Positions 16,956-24,889 of a stretch of 64,000 nucleotides of DNA are shown here, one piece after another (within the stretch, counting starts at the first letter, position 1; each line of letters opens with the position of its first letter). A model generated the notes under the pieces. That model was not told the origin of the DNA. It worked only from the letters and a program-made list of their open reading frames with translations, and did no database searches. Location: positions 4,706,001 through 4,770,000 of the forward strand of contig NZ_CP109811.1 of assembly GCF_014856545.2 (NCBI RefSeq), read 5' to 3'. This DNA is from Mesobacillus jeotgali (GTDB lineage: Bacteria; Bacillota; Bacilli; Bacillales; Cytobacillaceae). Position numbers and translations under genes: made by a program.

Positions 16956-18491
16956 ATGAACGATTATACTTCAAAGCTGCCACGTTTTCCTGAACCCTAC
17001 TGGCGAAAAACCGCCGAGCTGCCAACATCTCCAAAGCTGCAGGAGGATTTGAAGGTCGATGTCGCTGTCATTGGCGGCGGGATTACCGGATTGACCTCTG
17101 CCTATTTGCTTGCCAAGGCTGGGGTCAAGGTTGCCGTCATTGAAGCTGGCTCTATATTGAACGGCACCACCGGCCATACAACCGCTAAAGTGACCGCCCA
17201 ACATGGTGTCATTTATGATGAGCTGATCAGCCATCATGGGGAGGAAAAGGCACGTCTTTATTACCAGGCCAACTATGATGCGATGCAATTTGTCAAAAAC
17301 ATTGTAAAAGAGCAGCAAATCGACTGTGATTTATCTGTTGAGGATGCCTACATCTATACGAATTCCGAAAAGGAAATGGAGAAGCTGTTAAAAGAGTTCA
17401 AGGCATATGAAAAGCTTGGTGTAGACGGCAGTGAGTATGTATCTGAGGTTCCACTGCCTGTGGAAGCAAAAGCAGGAATTGTGATGCGCAGCCAGGCGCA
17501 GTTCCATCCGCTTAAGTTTTTAAAGCATCTTGTTGAACGTTTTACAGAAATGGGAGGCCAACTCTTCGAGAATACAACTGCTGTGGATATGGAGGAAGGC
17601 TCTGAGCCTGTCGTTACAACCCGCGATGGCCATAAGGTGCGCTGCAAGCAAATGATCGTCAGCACGCATTATCCTTTCTATGATTTAAAAGGGTTCTATT
17701 TTTCAAGAATGACTCCCGAAAGATCCTATGTGCTTGCGGTAAAAACCGAGAAGGAATTTCCGGGCGGAATGTTCATCAATGCCGAGCAGCCTACCCGCTC
17801 GCTCCGTTATACTGATTGGAACGGTGAAAAAATCGTCTTGTTTGGCGGTGACAGCCATAAAGTCGGCCATAAAACGAATACGCACCAATACTATGAAGCA
17901 CTCGAGGCATTCGCCCAGCAGACATTTGGCGTAAAGGAAATCCCGTTCAGATGGTCTGCGCAGGATCCTGTTCCTTTCGATAAGATTCCATTTGTCGGCC
18001 AGTACTCAACAGCGACAGACAATATCTATGTAGCAACCGGCTATCGCAAGTGGGGAATGTCCAATGGCATCAATGCCGCCATCATGTTAAGCGACCAGAT
18101 CCTGAAGAAGGATAACCCTTATAAAGAGGTATTTGATCCGCAGCGTTTCAAGGCAGATCCTGAACTGCGCAAAATCATTTCAACTAATGCACACATTGCG
18201 AAAACCCTTGTGAAAGGAAAGCTGGAACGCCCATCAACCCAGGCGACATCACTTGAAAATGATGAGGGCGCATCCGTGACAGTAAACGGGAAGCGCGCCG
18301 GCGCCTATCGCGATGAAAACGGCCAGCTGCACGTCGTCGATACAACATGTACCCATATGGGCTGCGAGCTCGAGTGGAATAACGGCGAACGTACATGGGA
18401 TTGCCCATGCCATGGCTCCAGATTCTCCTATAAAGGAGATGTCCTTGAAGGTCCAGCCGAACTGCCGCTGAAAAAAGTTGATTTTGAATAA
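16956..18491 (+). CDS. FAD-dependent oxidoreductase with C-terminal Rieske [2Fe-2S] domain
   Basis: 511 residues. The N-terminal half is a DAO/glycine-oxidase-type FAD domain (VIGGGITGLTSAYLLAKAG near residue 38). The last about 95 residues are a Rieske domain with ligands in CTHMGC and CPCHGSRF, ending in LEGPAELPLK. The protein therefore joins a flavin oxidase to an iron-sulfur electron carrier in one chain, a known Bacillus/Streptomyces arrangement of unknown substrate. ATG 16956 follows AAGGAGGA with 7-bp spacing; the TTG codons at 16950 and 16953 are too close. Monocistronic with its own terminator. Confidence 0.85.
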   Translation: MNDYTSKLPRFPEPYWRKTAELPTSPKLQEDLKVDVAVIGGGITGLTSAYLLAKAGVKVAVIEAGSILNGTTGHTTAKVTAQHGVIYDELISHHGEEKARLYYQANYDAMQFVKNIVKEQQIDCDLSVEDAYIYTNSEKEMEKLLKEFKAYEKLGVDGSEYVSEVPLPVEAKAGIVMRSQAQFHPLKFLKHLVERFTEMGGQLFENTTAVDMEEGSEPVVTTRDGHKVRCKQMIVSTHYPFYDLKGFYFSRMTPERSYVLAVKTEKEFPGGMFINAEQPTRSLRYTDWNGEKIVLFGGDSHKVGHKTNTHQYYEALEAFAQQTFGVKEIPFRWSAQDPVPFDKIPFVGQYSTATDNIYVATGYRKWGMSNGINAAIMLSDQILKKDNPYKEVFDPQRFKADPELRKIISTNAHIAKTLVKGKLERPSTQATSLENDEGASVTVNGKRAGAYRDENGQLHVVDTTCTHMGCELEWNNGERTWDCPCHGSRFSYKGDVLEGPAELPLKKVDFE

Positions 18492-18494
18492 ACG

Positions 18495-18527
18495 AAGCCG
18501 CCACTCATATTTGAGTGGCGGCTTTCA
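18495..18527. terminator. Terminator after the FAD/Rieske gene
   Basis: Perfect stem AAGCCGCCACTCA / TGAGTGGCGGCTTT with a 4-nt loop. Confidence 0.8.
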
Positions 18528-18559
18528 TTATGCCCAAAATGAATTTATTGAGTTGTTTA

Positions 18560-18650
18560 CAACTGGGATTATCTTGCTCCCAACATGGAATATATCGCCC
18601 TCCCAACCGAGATTACTTCGTTATAGACCCAGCTAAACAGGAAATAAGCA
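18560..18650. repeat. Degenerate tandem repeat, about 21-24 bp units
   Basis: Four loosely matching units begin CAAC or CCAGC at 18560, 18581, 18604 and about 18628 (CAACTGGGATTATCTTGCTC, CAACATGGAATATATCGCCC and so on). It lies between convergent genes. Weak on its own; reported because stricter arrays of similar unit size occur elsewhere in the window. Confidence 0.35.
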
Positions 18651-18662
18651 CAACACTAATCA

Positions 18663-19562
18663 CTATCCCTTATCCGCTAAAAGTGTCTTATGAATCCAAA
18701 TGCTTGCCTGCATGCCGTCTCCCATTGCAATCGTTGTCTGTTCCGAATGAGCGACTACGTCACCTGCAGCCCAGACGTTCTCGACGTTGGTCATTTTGGT
18801 CCGCGGATCCACTAATACATGCTTGTTTTTATGAAGTTCGACTCCGAGCTGTTGTGCGAGCTGCGATTTCACTTCATTGCCGCCAAAGGCCATGAAGCCG
18901 CGTTCTGAAGTCAGCTCCTCACCGTTTGCAAGCGCAACTCCCCTGAAGTCAGGACCGTCCGCCAGCACTTTTTCAATCGGCCCTTCCACATACTTAATGC
19001 CTTTTTCCTTCAATGCTGCCATTTTTTTCTCATCCACTTCTTTGTTTTCGTGATTTACATAGGTTAGTTTATCCGTGAAATAATTCAGGGTCAGTGCCAT
19101 ATTCGCACCAGGATTACCCGACCCCATCACGATAGTGGACTTGTCCTTCACTTCATGGCCGTCGCAATCCGGACAAATATACACACTGATTCCAAGCGTC
19201 GGCATCAGCTCAGGAAATGGGGGAATCCGATCCATGACGCCAGTAGCCAACAGCATAGTCTTCGCCTTGTATGTGTCGCCGCTCTCTGCCTTGACTTCGA
19301 ATCCATTCTCCATCTTTTCGGCACTTTCAGCCTTGCCAATCACGAATTCCACACCATATTGCTCAGCCTGCTTGCGGCCGATTTCTCTTAAATGCGGTCC
19401 ACTTACTCCATCCGGATAGCCAAGGATATTATGATAGCTCTGGCATATCGCCGACCGGCCATCACCTGCATCCAGAACCATGACATTATGATCATATCTT
19501 CCAAGCTGAATCGCCGCCTGGAGCCCGGCAATCCCGCCTCCAACTATTAGGCAATCATACAT
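18663..19562 (-). CDS. Thioredoxin-reductase-like NAD(P)/FAD-dependent oxidoreductase
   Basis: 299 residues. FAD motif GGGIAGLQAAIQLGRYD at the N-terminus, redox pair CPDC (ICPDCDGHEV, about residue 134) and NAD(P) motif VMGSGNPGANMAL. The length and single domain match the TrxR-like flavoproteins that carry a CxxC but differ from TrxB, whose motif is CATC. The partner is unknown. It converges on the FAD/Rieske gene and has its own promoter region upstream. Confidence 0.82.
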   Translation of the reverse strand: MYDCLIVGGGIAGLQAAIQLGRYDHNVMVLDAGDGRSAICQSYHNILGYPDGVSGPHLREIGRKQAEQYGVEFVIGKAESAEKMENGFEVKAESGDTYKAKTMLLATGVMDRIPPFPELMPTLGISVYICPDCDGHEVKDKSTIVMGSGNPGANMALTLNYFTDKLTYVNHENKEVDEKKMAALKEKGIKYVEGPIEKVLADGPDFRGVALANGEELTSERGFMAFGGNEVKSQLAQQLGVELHKNKHVLVDPRTKMTNVENVWAAGDVVAHSEQTTIAMGDGMQASIWIHKTLLADKG

Positions 19563-19734
19563 ACCGATCCACCGCCTTCTTAAAAAGTATCATAATAGCA
19601 TGTTTCCCTTTTTAACGGGGGTGTAATCCGGTTTATTTCTACTTGAAAATCTACAACTAATTTTCTCAATTTTCCTATAAACACTTGTTTTGTCGAACGC
19701 CCCTAAATTACTACTTTAGCACTATGAAATCAGG

Positions 19735-19740
19735 TATAAT
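19735..19740 (+). promoter_or_regulatory. -10 element for the membrane protein gene at 19760
   Basis: Exact TATAAT 20 bp before the start codon; no convincing -35 at 16-18 bp. Confidence 0.4.
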
Positions 19741-19759
19741 GAAAACGAGGTGGATAATA

Positions 19760-20821
19760 ATGACAAATACTATCGCGAAAAAATCAAGATTACTGCTTTA
19801 TGTAGTTTTAGCCTCTTTGATTCTATCAACAAATTTCATTCTGTACCGTACATCGATGTTCGGCCCAGTACCCGAGGGTGCTGTTATCGGTTCCCTGCTG
19901 GACCTGTTGATCATTTTGCCTCTCCTGACGTACTTCATGGTCATTCGCAAAAGATATTCGCTGAAATATATGGGGATTGTCATCTTAGCGGGCTTTGCTG
20001 CCGCCTACTTCATTGTCCCTCAGCAGCATCTATCAGATTACCCCTTCCTTCCCTATCTCTTGCTGGTTTCGGAAGGCGCATTCCTGTTGTTTGAGCTCTA
20101 TATAGCCTACACCGCCATCACAAGGCTGCCAAAATTGCTTAAAGAGTATAAGACCCTGGCCAGCAAGAATTCGTTCTTTCTTTTCAACATACGGAAAGCT
20201 GTAGAAAAAAGCCTGCCAGATCATAATGCGGCCAAAATCCTTGTCACCGAGTTTTCTATGTTTCATTACGCTCTGTTCTCTTGGAAAAAGAAAGTTCAGA
20301 TTGATCATGGCATTGCTTTTACCTATCATAAAAAAACAAGTGTGAATGCTGTCTATATCATGATCATCCATGCCATCGCGATCGAATCGGTAGGGCTGCA
20401 TTACTTCCTGCACAGCTGGAATCCAGTTGTTTCCTATATCCTGCTGTTCCTGAACATATACGGCATTCTGTTCATGCTGGCCGAGCTTCAGGCCACACGC
20501 CTGACCCCATACCTGCTGACAACGGACCATTTGTTATTGCAGACAGGTTTTTCAAGTTCGATGCACCTGCCTTTAAGCAATATCAAGGTAATCAAACATT
20601 ATGAAGGGCCGGAAAAATTCAGCAAGAAAGAGCAAAAAGGACTTTTTGATGCCAGAGTGCCAGATTTGATCCAGGAAAAGCCGATGTTTGAAATCTTGCT
20701 GCATGAGCCGCAGGATGTTCATCTCATCTATGGATTGAAGCGAAAAGTGGACCGAATCGTCTTGAATGTCGACGACTCAGATGTTTTTTACCATGAATTA
20801 CAGCGGTCACTCCCTGAGTGA
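19760..20821 (+). CDS. Polytopic membrane protein of unknown function
   Basis: 353 residues with about six hydrophobic segments (for example 12-28, 45-60, 68-85, 95-115, about 215-235 and 240-260), then a soluble C-terminal region of about 90 residues (LLQTGFSSSMHLPLSNIKVI onward) that looks like a PH-type beta domain. Relatives in Bacillus are sometimes labelled beta-carotene monooxygenase, which I do not trust. I chose ATG 19760 for its GAGGTGG ribosome site; the longer in-frame start at 19685 lies upstream of the promoter-like TATAAT. Confidence 0.75.
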   Translation: MTNTIAKKSRLLLYVVLASLILSTNFILYRTSMFGPVPEGAVIGSLLDLLIILPLLTYFMVIRKRYSLKYMGIVILAGFAAAYFIVPQQHLSDYPFLPYLLLVSEGAFLLFELYIAYTAITRLPKLLKEYKTLASKNSFFLFNIRKAVEKSLPDHNAAKILVTEFSMFHYALFSWKKKVQIDHGIAFTYHKKTSVNAVYIMIIHAIAIESVGLHYFLHSWNPVVSYILLFLNIYGILFMLAELQATRLTPYLLTTDHLLLQTGFSSSMHLPLSNIKVIKHYEGPEKFSKKEQKGLFDARVPDLIQEKPMFEILLHEPQDVHLIYGLKRKVDRIVLNVDDSDVFYHELQRSLPE

Positions 20822-20832
20822 TCGCTTTTTTA
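20803..20832 (+). terminator. Terminator overlapping the stop codon of the membrane protein gene
   Basis: GCGGTCACTC / GAGTGATCGC with a T6 tail; the TGA stop (20819-20821) is inside the right arm, so the stem can only form after the ribosome has left. Confidence 0.8.
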
Positions 20833-20857
20833 TTGCTACATTTCCCAAGCAATATTA

Positions 20858-20995
20858 ATAATCTGCAGATAAAGACGATAATCTCTCAAAAAAGAGCAAT
20901 AATCTCTTAGTTAAAATCAATATTCTCTCGGTGAAACATGTTATTCTCCCCATGTATGCCTGTAATCTCTCACTCAGGTGATATATTCTCTCATT
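20858..20995. repeat. 21-bp tandem repeat array (7 units)
   Basis: The core RTAATCTCTC / ATATTCTCTC recurs at 20858, 20878, 20899, 20920, 20941, 20962 and 20983: spacing 20 then 21 five times. The rest of each unit is variable. The space lies between two convergent genes. The period is two turns of B-DNA. Confidence 0.8.
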
Positions 20996-21003
20996 TATCC
21001 AAA

Positions 21004-21039
21004 AAAGTAAAAACCCAGCCGCACAAAAGCGACTGGGTT
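21004..21039 (-). terminator. Terminator of the pgmB/maltose phosphorylase unit
   Basis: On the minus strand AACCCAGTCGC / GTGCGGCTGGGTT followed by TTTTACTTTTTT. Confidence 0.75.
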
Positions 21040-21050
21040 CCAATACTCTA

Positions 21051-21719
21051 TTAGCCATTATATACTTCAACGATTTTTTCCAACGAAAGCTCAGCCGTGC
21101 TCGCATAGACGATATCGGCATTTTCGAAGCTTTCCTTTGGACCGACAGCAACAGCGAACATTCCGGCTGATTTGATCGCCTTTACCCCTGCTGCGGCATC
21201 CTCGACACCGATACATGCTTCTGGCTCAACACCAAGCATTTCTGCAGCGCGAAGGAATACTTCAGGATGCGGCTTGCCGTTCACGACTGTTTTCGCGTCA
21301 ACAATGATATCAAACTCGGATTTCATTCCAAGCGACTCCATCACGGTGAACGCATTTTTGCTTGCTGACGCAAGGCCCAGCTTAAGACCTTTTGCCTTGA
21401 TATCCGAGATCAATACCTTGATAGCCGGCAGCAGGTCCTCAGGAGTGATATTCTGGATCAAAGTCAGGTAATGCTCATTCTTCTTCTCAGCTAGTGATTC
21501 TTTTTCCTGAGCTGAAAAATCCCCGGAACGGCCGCCAAGCTCAAGAATTTTTTCGAGGGAATCCATCCGGGATACACCCTTCAGCTCCTCGTTATCTTCG
21601 CGGGTAAAAGTTATGCCCAAATCCTCAGCCAGCGCCTTCCACGCTAAAAAGTGGTATTCCGCAGTATCCGTAATGACCCCATCAAGGTCGAAAATGAAAG
21701 CTTTTAGTAGTCTAGTCAT
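21051..21719 (-). CDS. pgmB: Beta-phosphoglucomutase
   Basis: 222-residue HAD-superfamily enzyme converting beta-glucose 1-phosphate to glucose 6-phosphate. Nucleophile motif FDLDGVITDTAEYH at the N-terminus, SASKNAF (motif II) and GVEDAAAGVKAIKSAG (motif IV). It follows the maltose phosphorylase gene on the same strand and uses its product. The start at 21719 has an AAAGGAG site; the longer frame to 21803 runs into the 52-bp repeat pair and is not used. Confidence 0.93.
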   Translation of the reverse strand: MTRLLKAFIFDLDGVITDTAEYHFLAWKALAEDLGITFTREDNEELKGVSRMDSLEKILELGGRSGDFSAQEKESLAEKKNEHYLTLIQNITPEDLLPAIKVLISDIKAKGLKLGLASASKNAFTVMESLGMKSEFDIIVDAKTVVNGKPHPEVFLRAAEMLGVEPEACIGVEDAAAGVKAIKSAGMFAVAVGPKESFENADIVYASTAELSLEKIVEVYNG

Positions 21720-21778
21720 GATCAAACTCCTTTCACGATTCTTTCTCATCTTCACGATACACATTTTTGCGGTGATTT

Positions 21779-21882
21779 TTAGACATTTTGATTCCATTAA
21801 CACTCTAAAATGTCCATTAAAACCTGTTTCTTAGACATTTTGATTCCATTAACAATCCTAGATGTCTATTAAAACCGCCATA
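21779..21882. repeat. 52-bp direct repeat pair between maltose phosphorylase and pgmB
   Basis: Two copies starting at 21779 and 21831, exactly 52 bp apart, both beginning TTAGACATTTTGATTCCATT. Copy 1 contains GACATTTT and, 16 bp later, the complementary AAAATGTC, so it can form an 8-bp hairpin; copy 2 keeps only GACAT / ATGTC. The sequence is unrelated to arrays A and B, but period and hairpin plan are the same. Confidence 0.8.
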
Positions 21883-21945
21883 TGGTGCCGCACGGTCTCT
21901 TTATTGAGAGAGACCTTCAGGATTCCCCAAAGATCTCTCTGCTGC

Positions 21946-24237
21946 TTATTTCAATTTTACAGAAAGCTCGCCATCTGCAGGGATCGTTACGTCTTCACCG
22001 TATAGCTTCATGGCAAGTTCTGGGCCTTGCTGCGTGAGGACGACGTTTTCCTGGTTCACTTCTACCTTAATATAGTGGTCGCGGTAGATGATGTTGAAAC
22101 TGTACTGGTTCCATGCTTTCGGGATGAACGGTGCGAATGACAAGGTGCCTTCCGCTGTGCGCATGCCTGCGAAGCCTTGGACGATGCCCAGCCATGCACC
22201 AGTCATGCTTGTGATGTGCAGGCCGTCTTCTGTATCGTTATTGTAGTTATCAAGGTCAAGGCGCGCCGTGCGGTTGTACATTTCGTACGCCTTTTCTTCC
22301 ATGCCAAGCTCTGCTGCAAGTACTGCGTGGATACTTGGTGACAATGATGACTCATGGACCGTCATTGGCTCATAGAATTCAAAGTTGCGGCGCTTCTCTT
22401 CTTCCGTGAACTCATGGTTGAAGAAGTATAGGCCCTGTAGTACGTCCGCCTGCTTGATGAAGCAGCTGCGCAGGATTTTATCCCATGACCAGTTCTGGTT
22501 GATCGGGCGATCTTCTGCTGAAAGCTCATCCACCGTCATCAAATCTTTATCAAGGAATGTATCGTGCTGGACGAATACACCTTTTTCTTCATCGTAAGGG
22601 AAATACATTTTCTCGATGATATCCTGCCATTTCGCAAGCTCGGCGTCAGAGAACTCAAGGCCTGCGAGGCGGTTCTCATGGCCACTCTGCTTAAGAAGCT
22701 CGATGACTTCAAGCGTGTATCGCAATGTCCAGACAGCGATACGGTTTGTATACCAGTTGTTGTTGACATTGTTTTCGTATTCATTCGGCCCTGTTACGCC
22801 ATGCATCATGTAGACGTTCTTAGACTTGTTGAAGTGGACGCGGTCTGCCCAGAAACGGGAGATGCCCGCAAGCACGTCAATTCCGTATTCATGGAGATAA
22901 TCTTTATCTCCTGTGTAATTTACATAGTTATAGATCGCGTAGGCAATCGCACCATTTCGGTGGATTTCCTCAAACGTGATTTCCCACTCATTGTGGCACT
23001 CGACGCCTGTAAAAGTAACCATTGGGTAAAGCGCACCCTTCAGACCCTGCTGTTTCGCATTATGGTAGGCACCATCAAGCTGGTTGTGACGGTAAATCAG
23101 CAGGTTGCGAGAAACCTCGGACTCTGCCGTAGAAAGGTATAGCGGGATGGCGTAAGCCTCTGTATCCCAGTAAGTTGCACCACCGTATTTTTCACCTGTA
23201 AAACCTTTAGGTCCGATGTTCAGACGTGAGTCTTCACCATAGTATGTCGAAAATAGCTGGAACAAGTTAAAACGGATGCCCTGCTGTGCTTCATCATCGC
23301 CTGCAATCTCAACATCAGCGATATTCCAACGGCTCAGCCAGCCATTCCTGTGTTCTTCCAATAGCTTATCAAAACCTTTTACAATGGAACGCGCAAGCAC
23401 TTCGCGACCTTTAGAAACAAGCTCGCTAGCTTCGTAATCACGGTCTGTTGTAACAGCGACATACTTGTAAAGGGTTACAGTTCGCCCCTGCTCAGCTTTC
23501 ACTTCAATGACATTTTCAACGTACTCTTCTTTTTCGTTGATTTCCACTTTTGCCACACTGCCTTCGACAACCGTTTGCATAGTTGTCGCCACCTGGAAAG
23601 TTGGAGTTCCGAATGGATTGTCTTTTGTCTTCATCACAAGGCTGCCGTTATGTTCTGAAGCATCCCTGCTCACTTCATACCAGAAGTCCTCATCATAGTT
23701 GGAATCTTCGTTGCGCACGTCCCCATCAAGGTAAGGAACGAAGGTAACGTTTCCATTATAGTTCTTGGCAGTAACTGAATACTTGATCGCAGCCAGTTCT
23801 TTGTCAGCAACCGATAGGAAGCGAATGACTTCCACTTCTGTTTCCTTGCCGTTCTGGACGACTGTAAAACGACGTGTCAAGACACCATGCTGCATATCAA
23901 GCTCTCGATAGTAATCGCTTACTTCAGCGTTGTGAAGATCCAATTCCTCTCCATCAACCAATACCTTGATGCCGATAAAATTCGTTGAGTTAATCACCTT
24001 GCCAAAATAGTGCGGATAGCCATTTTTCCACCAGCCTACACGTGTTTTGTCCGGAAACCAGACTCCTGCAATATATGAACCTCGATGAAAGTCTCCAGTA
24101 TATGTTTCTTCTAAGTTTCCGCGCATGCCCATATGGCCATTTCCCAGGCTCATGATGCTTTCCGCAAGCCGGAAATCCTCTTTATGCAAGTCCGTTTCGA
24201 CGATCTTCCAGCTATCAATTCCAAATAATCTTTTCAT
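21946..24237 (-). CDS. mapA: Maltose phosphorylase (GH65)
   Basis: 763-residue cytosolic GH65 enzyme that splits maltose with phosphate into beta-glucose 1-phosphate and glucose. The catalytic acid lies in [18 protein letters not shown]; the phosphate-binding helical core includes [18 protein letters not shown]; the N-terminal beta-sandwich starts [11 protein letters not shown]. Beta-phosphoglucomutase next downstream completes the pathway. Transcription is likely repressed at the palindrome 24261-24277. Other GH65 phosphorylases (kojibiose, trehalose) are possible, but the maltose genes at the left edge favour this call. Confidence 0.88.
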   Translation of the reverse strand: MKRLFGIDSWKIVETDLHKEDFRLAESIMSLGNGHMGMRGNLEETYTGDFHRGSYIAGVWFPDKTRVGWWKNGYPHYFGKVINSTNFIGIKVLVDGEELDLHNAEVSDYYRELDMQHGVLTRRFTVVQNGKETEVEVIRFLSVADKELAAIKYSVTAKNYNGNVTFVPYLDGDVRNEDSNYDEDFWYEVSRDASEHNGSLVMKTKDNPFGTPTFQVATTMQTVVEGSVAKVEINEKEEYVENVIEVKAEQGRTVTLYKYVAVTTDRDYEASELVSKGREVLARSIVKGFDKLLEEHRNGWLSRWNIADVEIAGDDEAQQGIRFNLFQLFSTYYGEDSRLNIGPKGFTGEKYGGATYWDTEAYAIPLYLSTAESEVSRNLLIYRHNQLDGAYHNAKQQGLKGALYPMVTFTGVECHNEWEITFEEIHRNGAIAYAIYNYVNYTGDKDYLHEYGIDVLAGISRFWADRVHFNKSKNVYMMHGVTGPNEYENNVNNNWYTNRIAVWTLRYTLEVIELLKQSGHENRLAGLEFSDAELAKWQDIIEKMYFPYDEEKGVFVQHDTFLDKDLMTVDELSAEDRPINQNWSWDKILRSCFIKQADVLQGLYFFNHEFTEEEKRRNFEFYEPMTVHESSLSPSIHAVLAAELGMEEKAYEMYNRTARLDLDNYNNDTEDGLHITSMTGAWLGIVQGFAGMRTAEGTLSFAPFIPKAWNQYSFNIIYRDHYIKVEVNQENVVLTQQGPELAMKLYGEDVTIPADGELSVKLK

Positions 24238-24260
24238 AGCTTTTATCTCCTTTTAGAAGT

Positions 24261-24284
24261 TGTACAAACGTTTGCACTATTATA
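24261..24284 (-). promoter_or_regulatory. -10 box and LacI/CcpA-type operator of the maltose phosphorylase unit
   Basis: On the minus strand TATAAT (24284-24279) is followed at once by GTGCAAACGTTTGTACA (24277-24261), whose core CAAACGTTTG is a perfect palindrome with the central CG of LacI-family sites. Its place at the transcription start means a bound repressor would block initiation. It could be read by the MalR-like protein at 768-1793, by CcpA as a cre site, or both. Confidence 0.7.
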
Positions 24285-24466
24285 TCATGAATTTCTGCAA
24301 AAAAGATAAAACCAATGGTGATATTTTTGTGTCATGCTGAACTTATTATTATTTTACTATTATATTCTGGCAAAAATAATTTTCACCTATTTAGTTAGTA
24401 CATATGTTATAAATTTTCAGAAAACTAATATAATCTAAAAGTACTAATTAAGGGAGGAGGAAAAAT

Positions 24467-24835
24467 ATGAGCATAAGATTTTTCAAGGTAGCTGCGGTTT
24501 ATTTTGTTATTGCTATTATTTTAGGGATTATTATGGGCATCGTGCATGATTTCACCTTAACGTCGGTTCATGCACATTTAAACCTTCTGGGCTGGGTTTC
24601 AATGGCTCTATTCGGGACGATTTATTATCTTTTTCCAAGAGCCGGGAACAGCAAGCTTGCCAGCACTCATTTCTGGCTGCATAACATCGGGGTCCCAGTC
24701 ATGCAAGGCGGGATTACTTTATCCATGCTGGTAGGAGGTGTCATCTTCACCGTCTTTGCCATCCTTGGATCACTGGTCGTTGTTATCGGGGGCGTTCTCT
24801 TCTTGGTCAATGTGTTTAAGCATGTTAACGCATAA
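24467..24835 (+). CDS. Small four-helix membrane protein related to haem-copper oxidase subunit I
   Basis: 122 residues, four hydrophobic helices. The segment VHAHLNLLGWVSMALFGTIYYLFP (quoted here as HAHLNLLGW and IYYLFP blocks) resembles the helix carrying a haem-ligand histidine in cbb3/NO-reductase-type subunits, and a further His occurs in THFWLHNIG. It is far too short to be an oxidase (usual subunit I about 450-550 residues). Such stand-alone proteins may bind haem or sense or handle NO; function unproven. Ribosome site GGGAGGAGG; TATAAT at 24429-24434 upstream. Confidence 0.72.
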   Translation: MSIRFFKVAAVYFVIAIILGIIMGIVHDFTLTSVHAHLNLLGWVSMALFGTIYYLFPRAGNSKLASTHFWLHNIGVPVMQGGITLSMLVGGVIFTVFAILGSLVVVIGGVLFLVNVFKHVNA

Positions 24836-24849
24836 CATCTGTAAAAAGA

Positions 24850-24888
24850 CAAAAAGCTGCAGCCATCAAATTGGCCGCAGCTTTTTCG
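24850..24888. terminator. Bidirectional terminator
   Basis: AAAAAGCTGC / GCAGCTTTTT with a further internal GGCC pairing, between convergent genes. Confidence 0.85.
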
Positions 24889-24889
24889 C

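Noticed and set aside
22564..23142. Plus-strand open frame of 192 codons
   Set aside because: Antisense of the maltose phosphorylase catalytic core.
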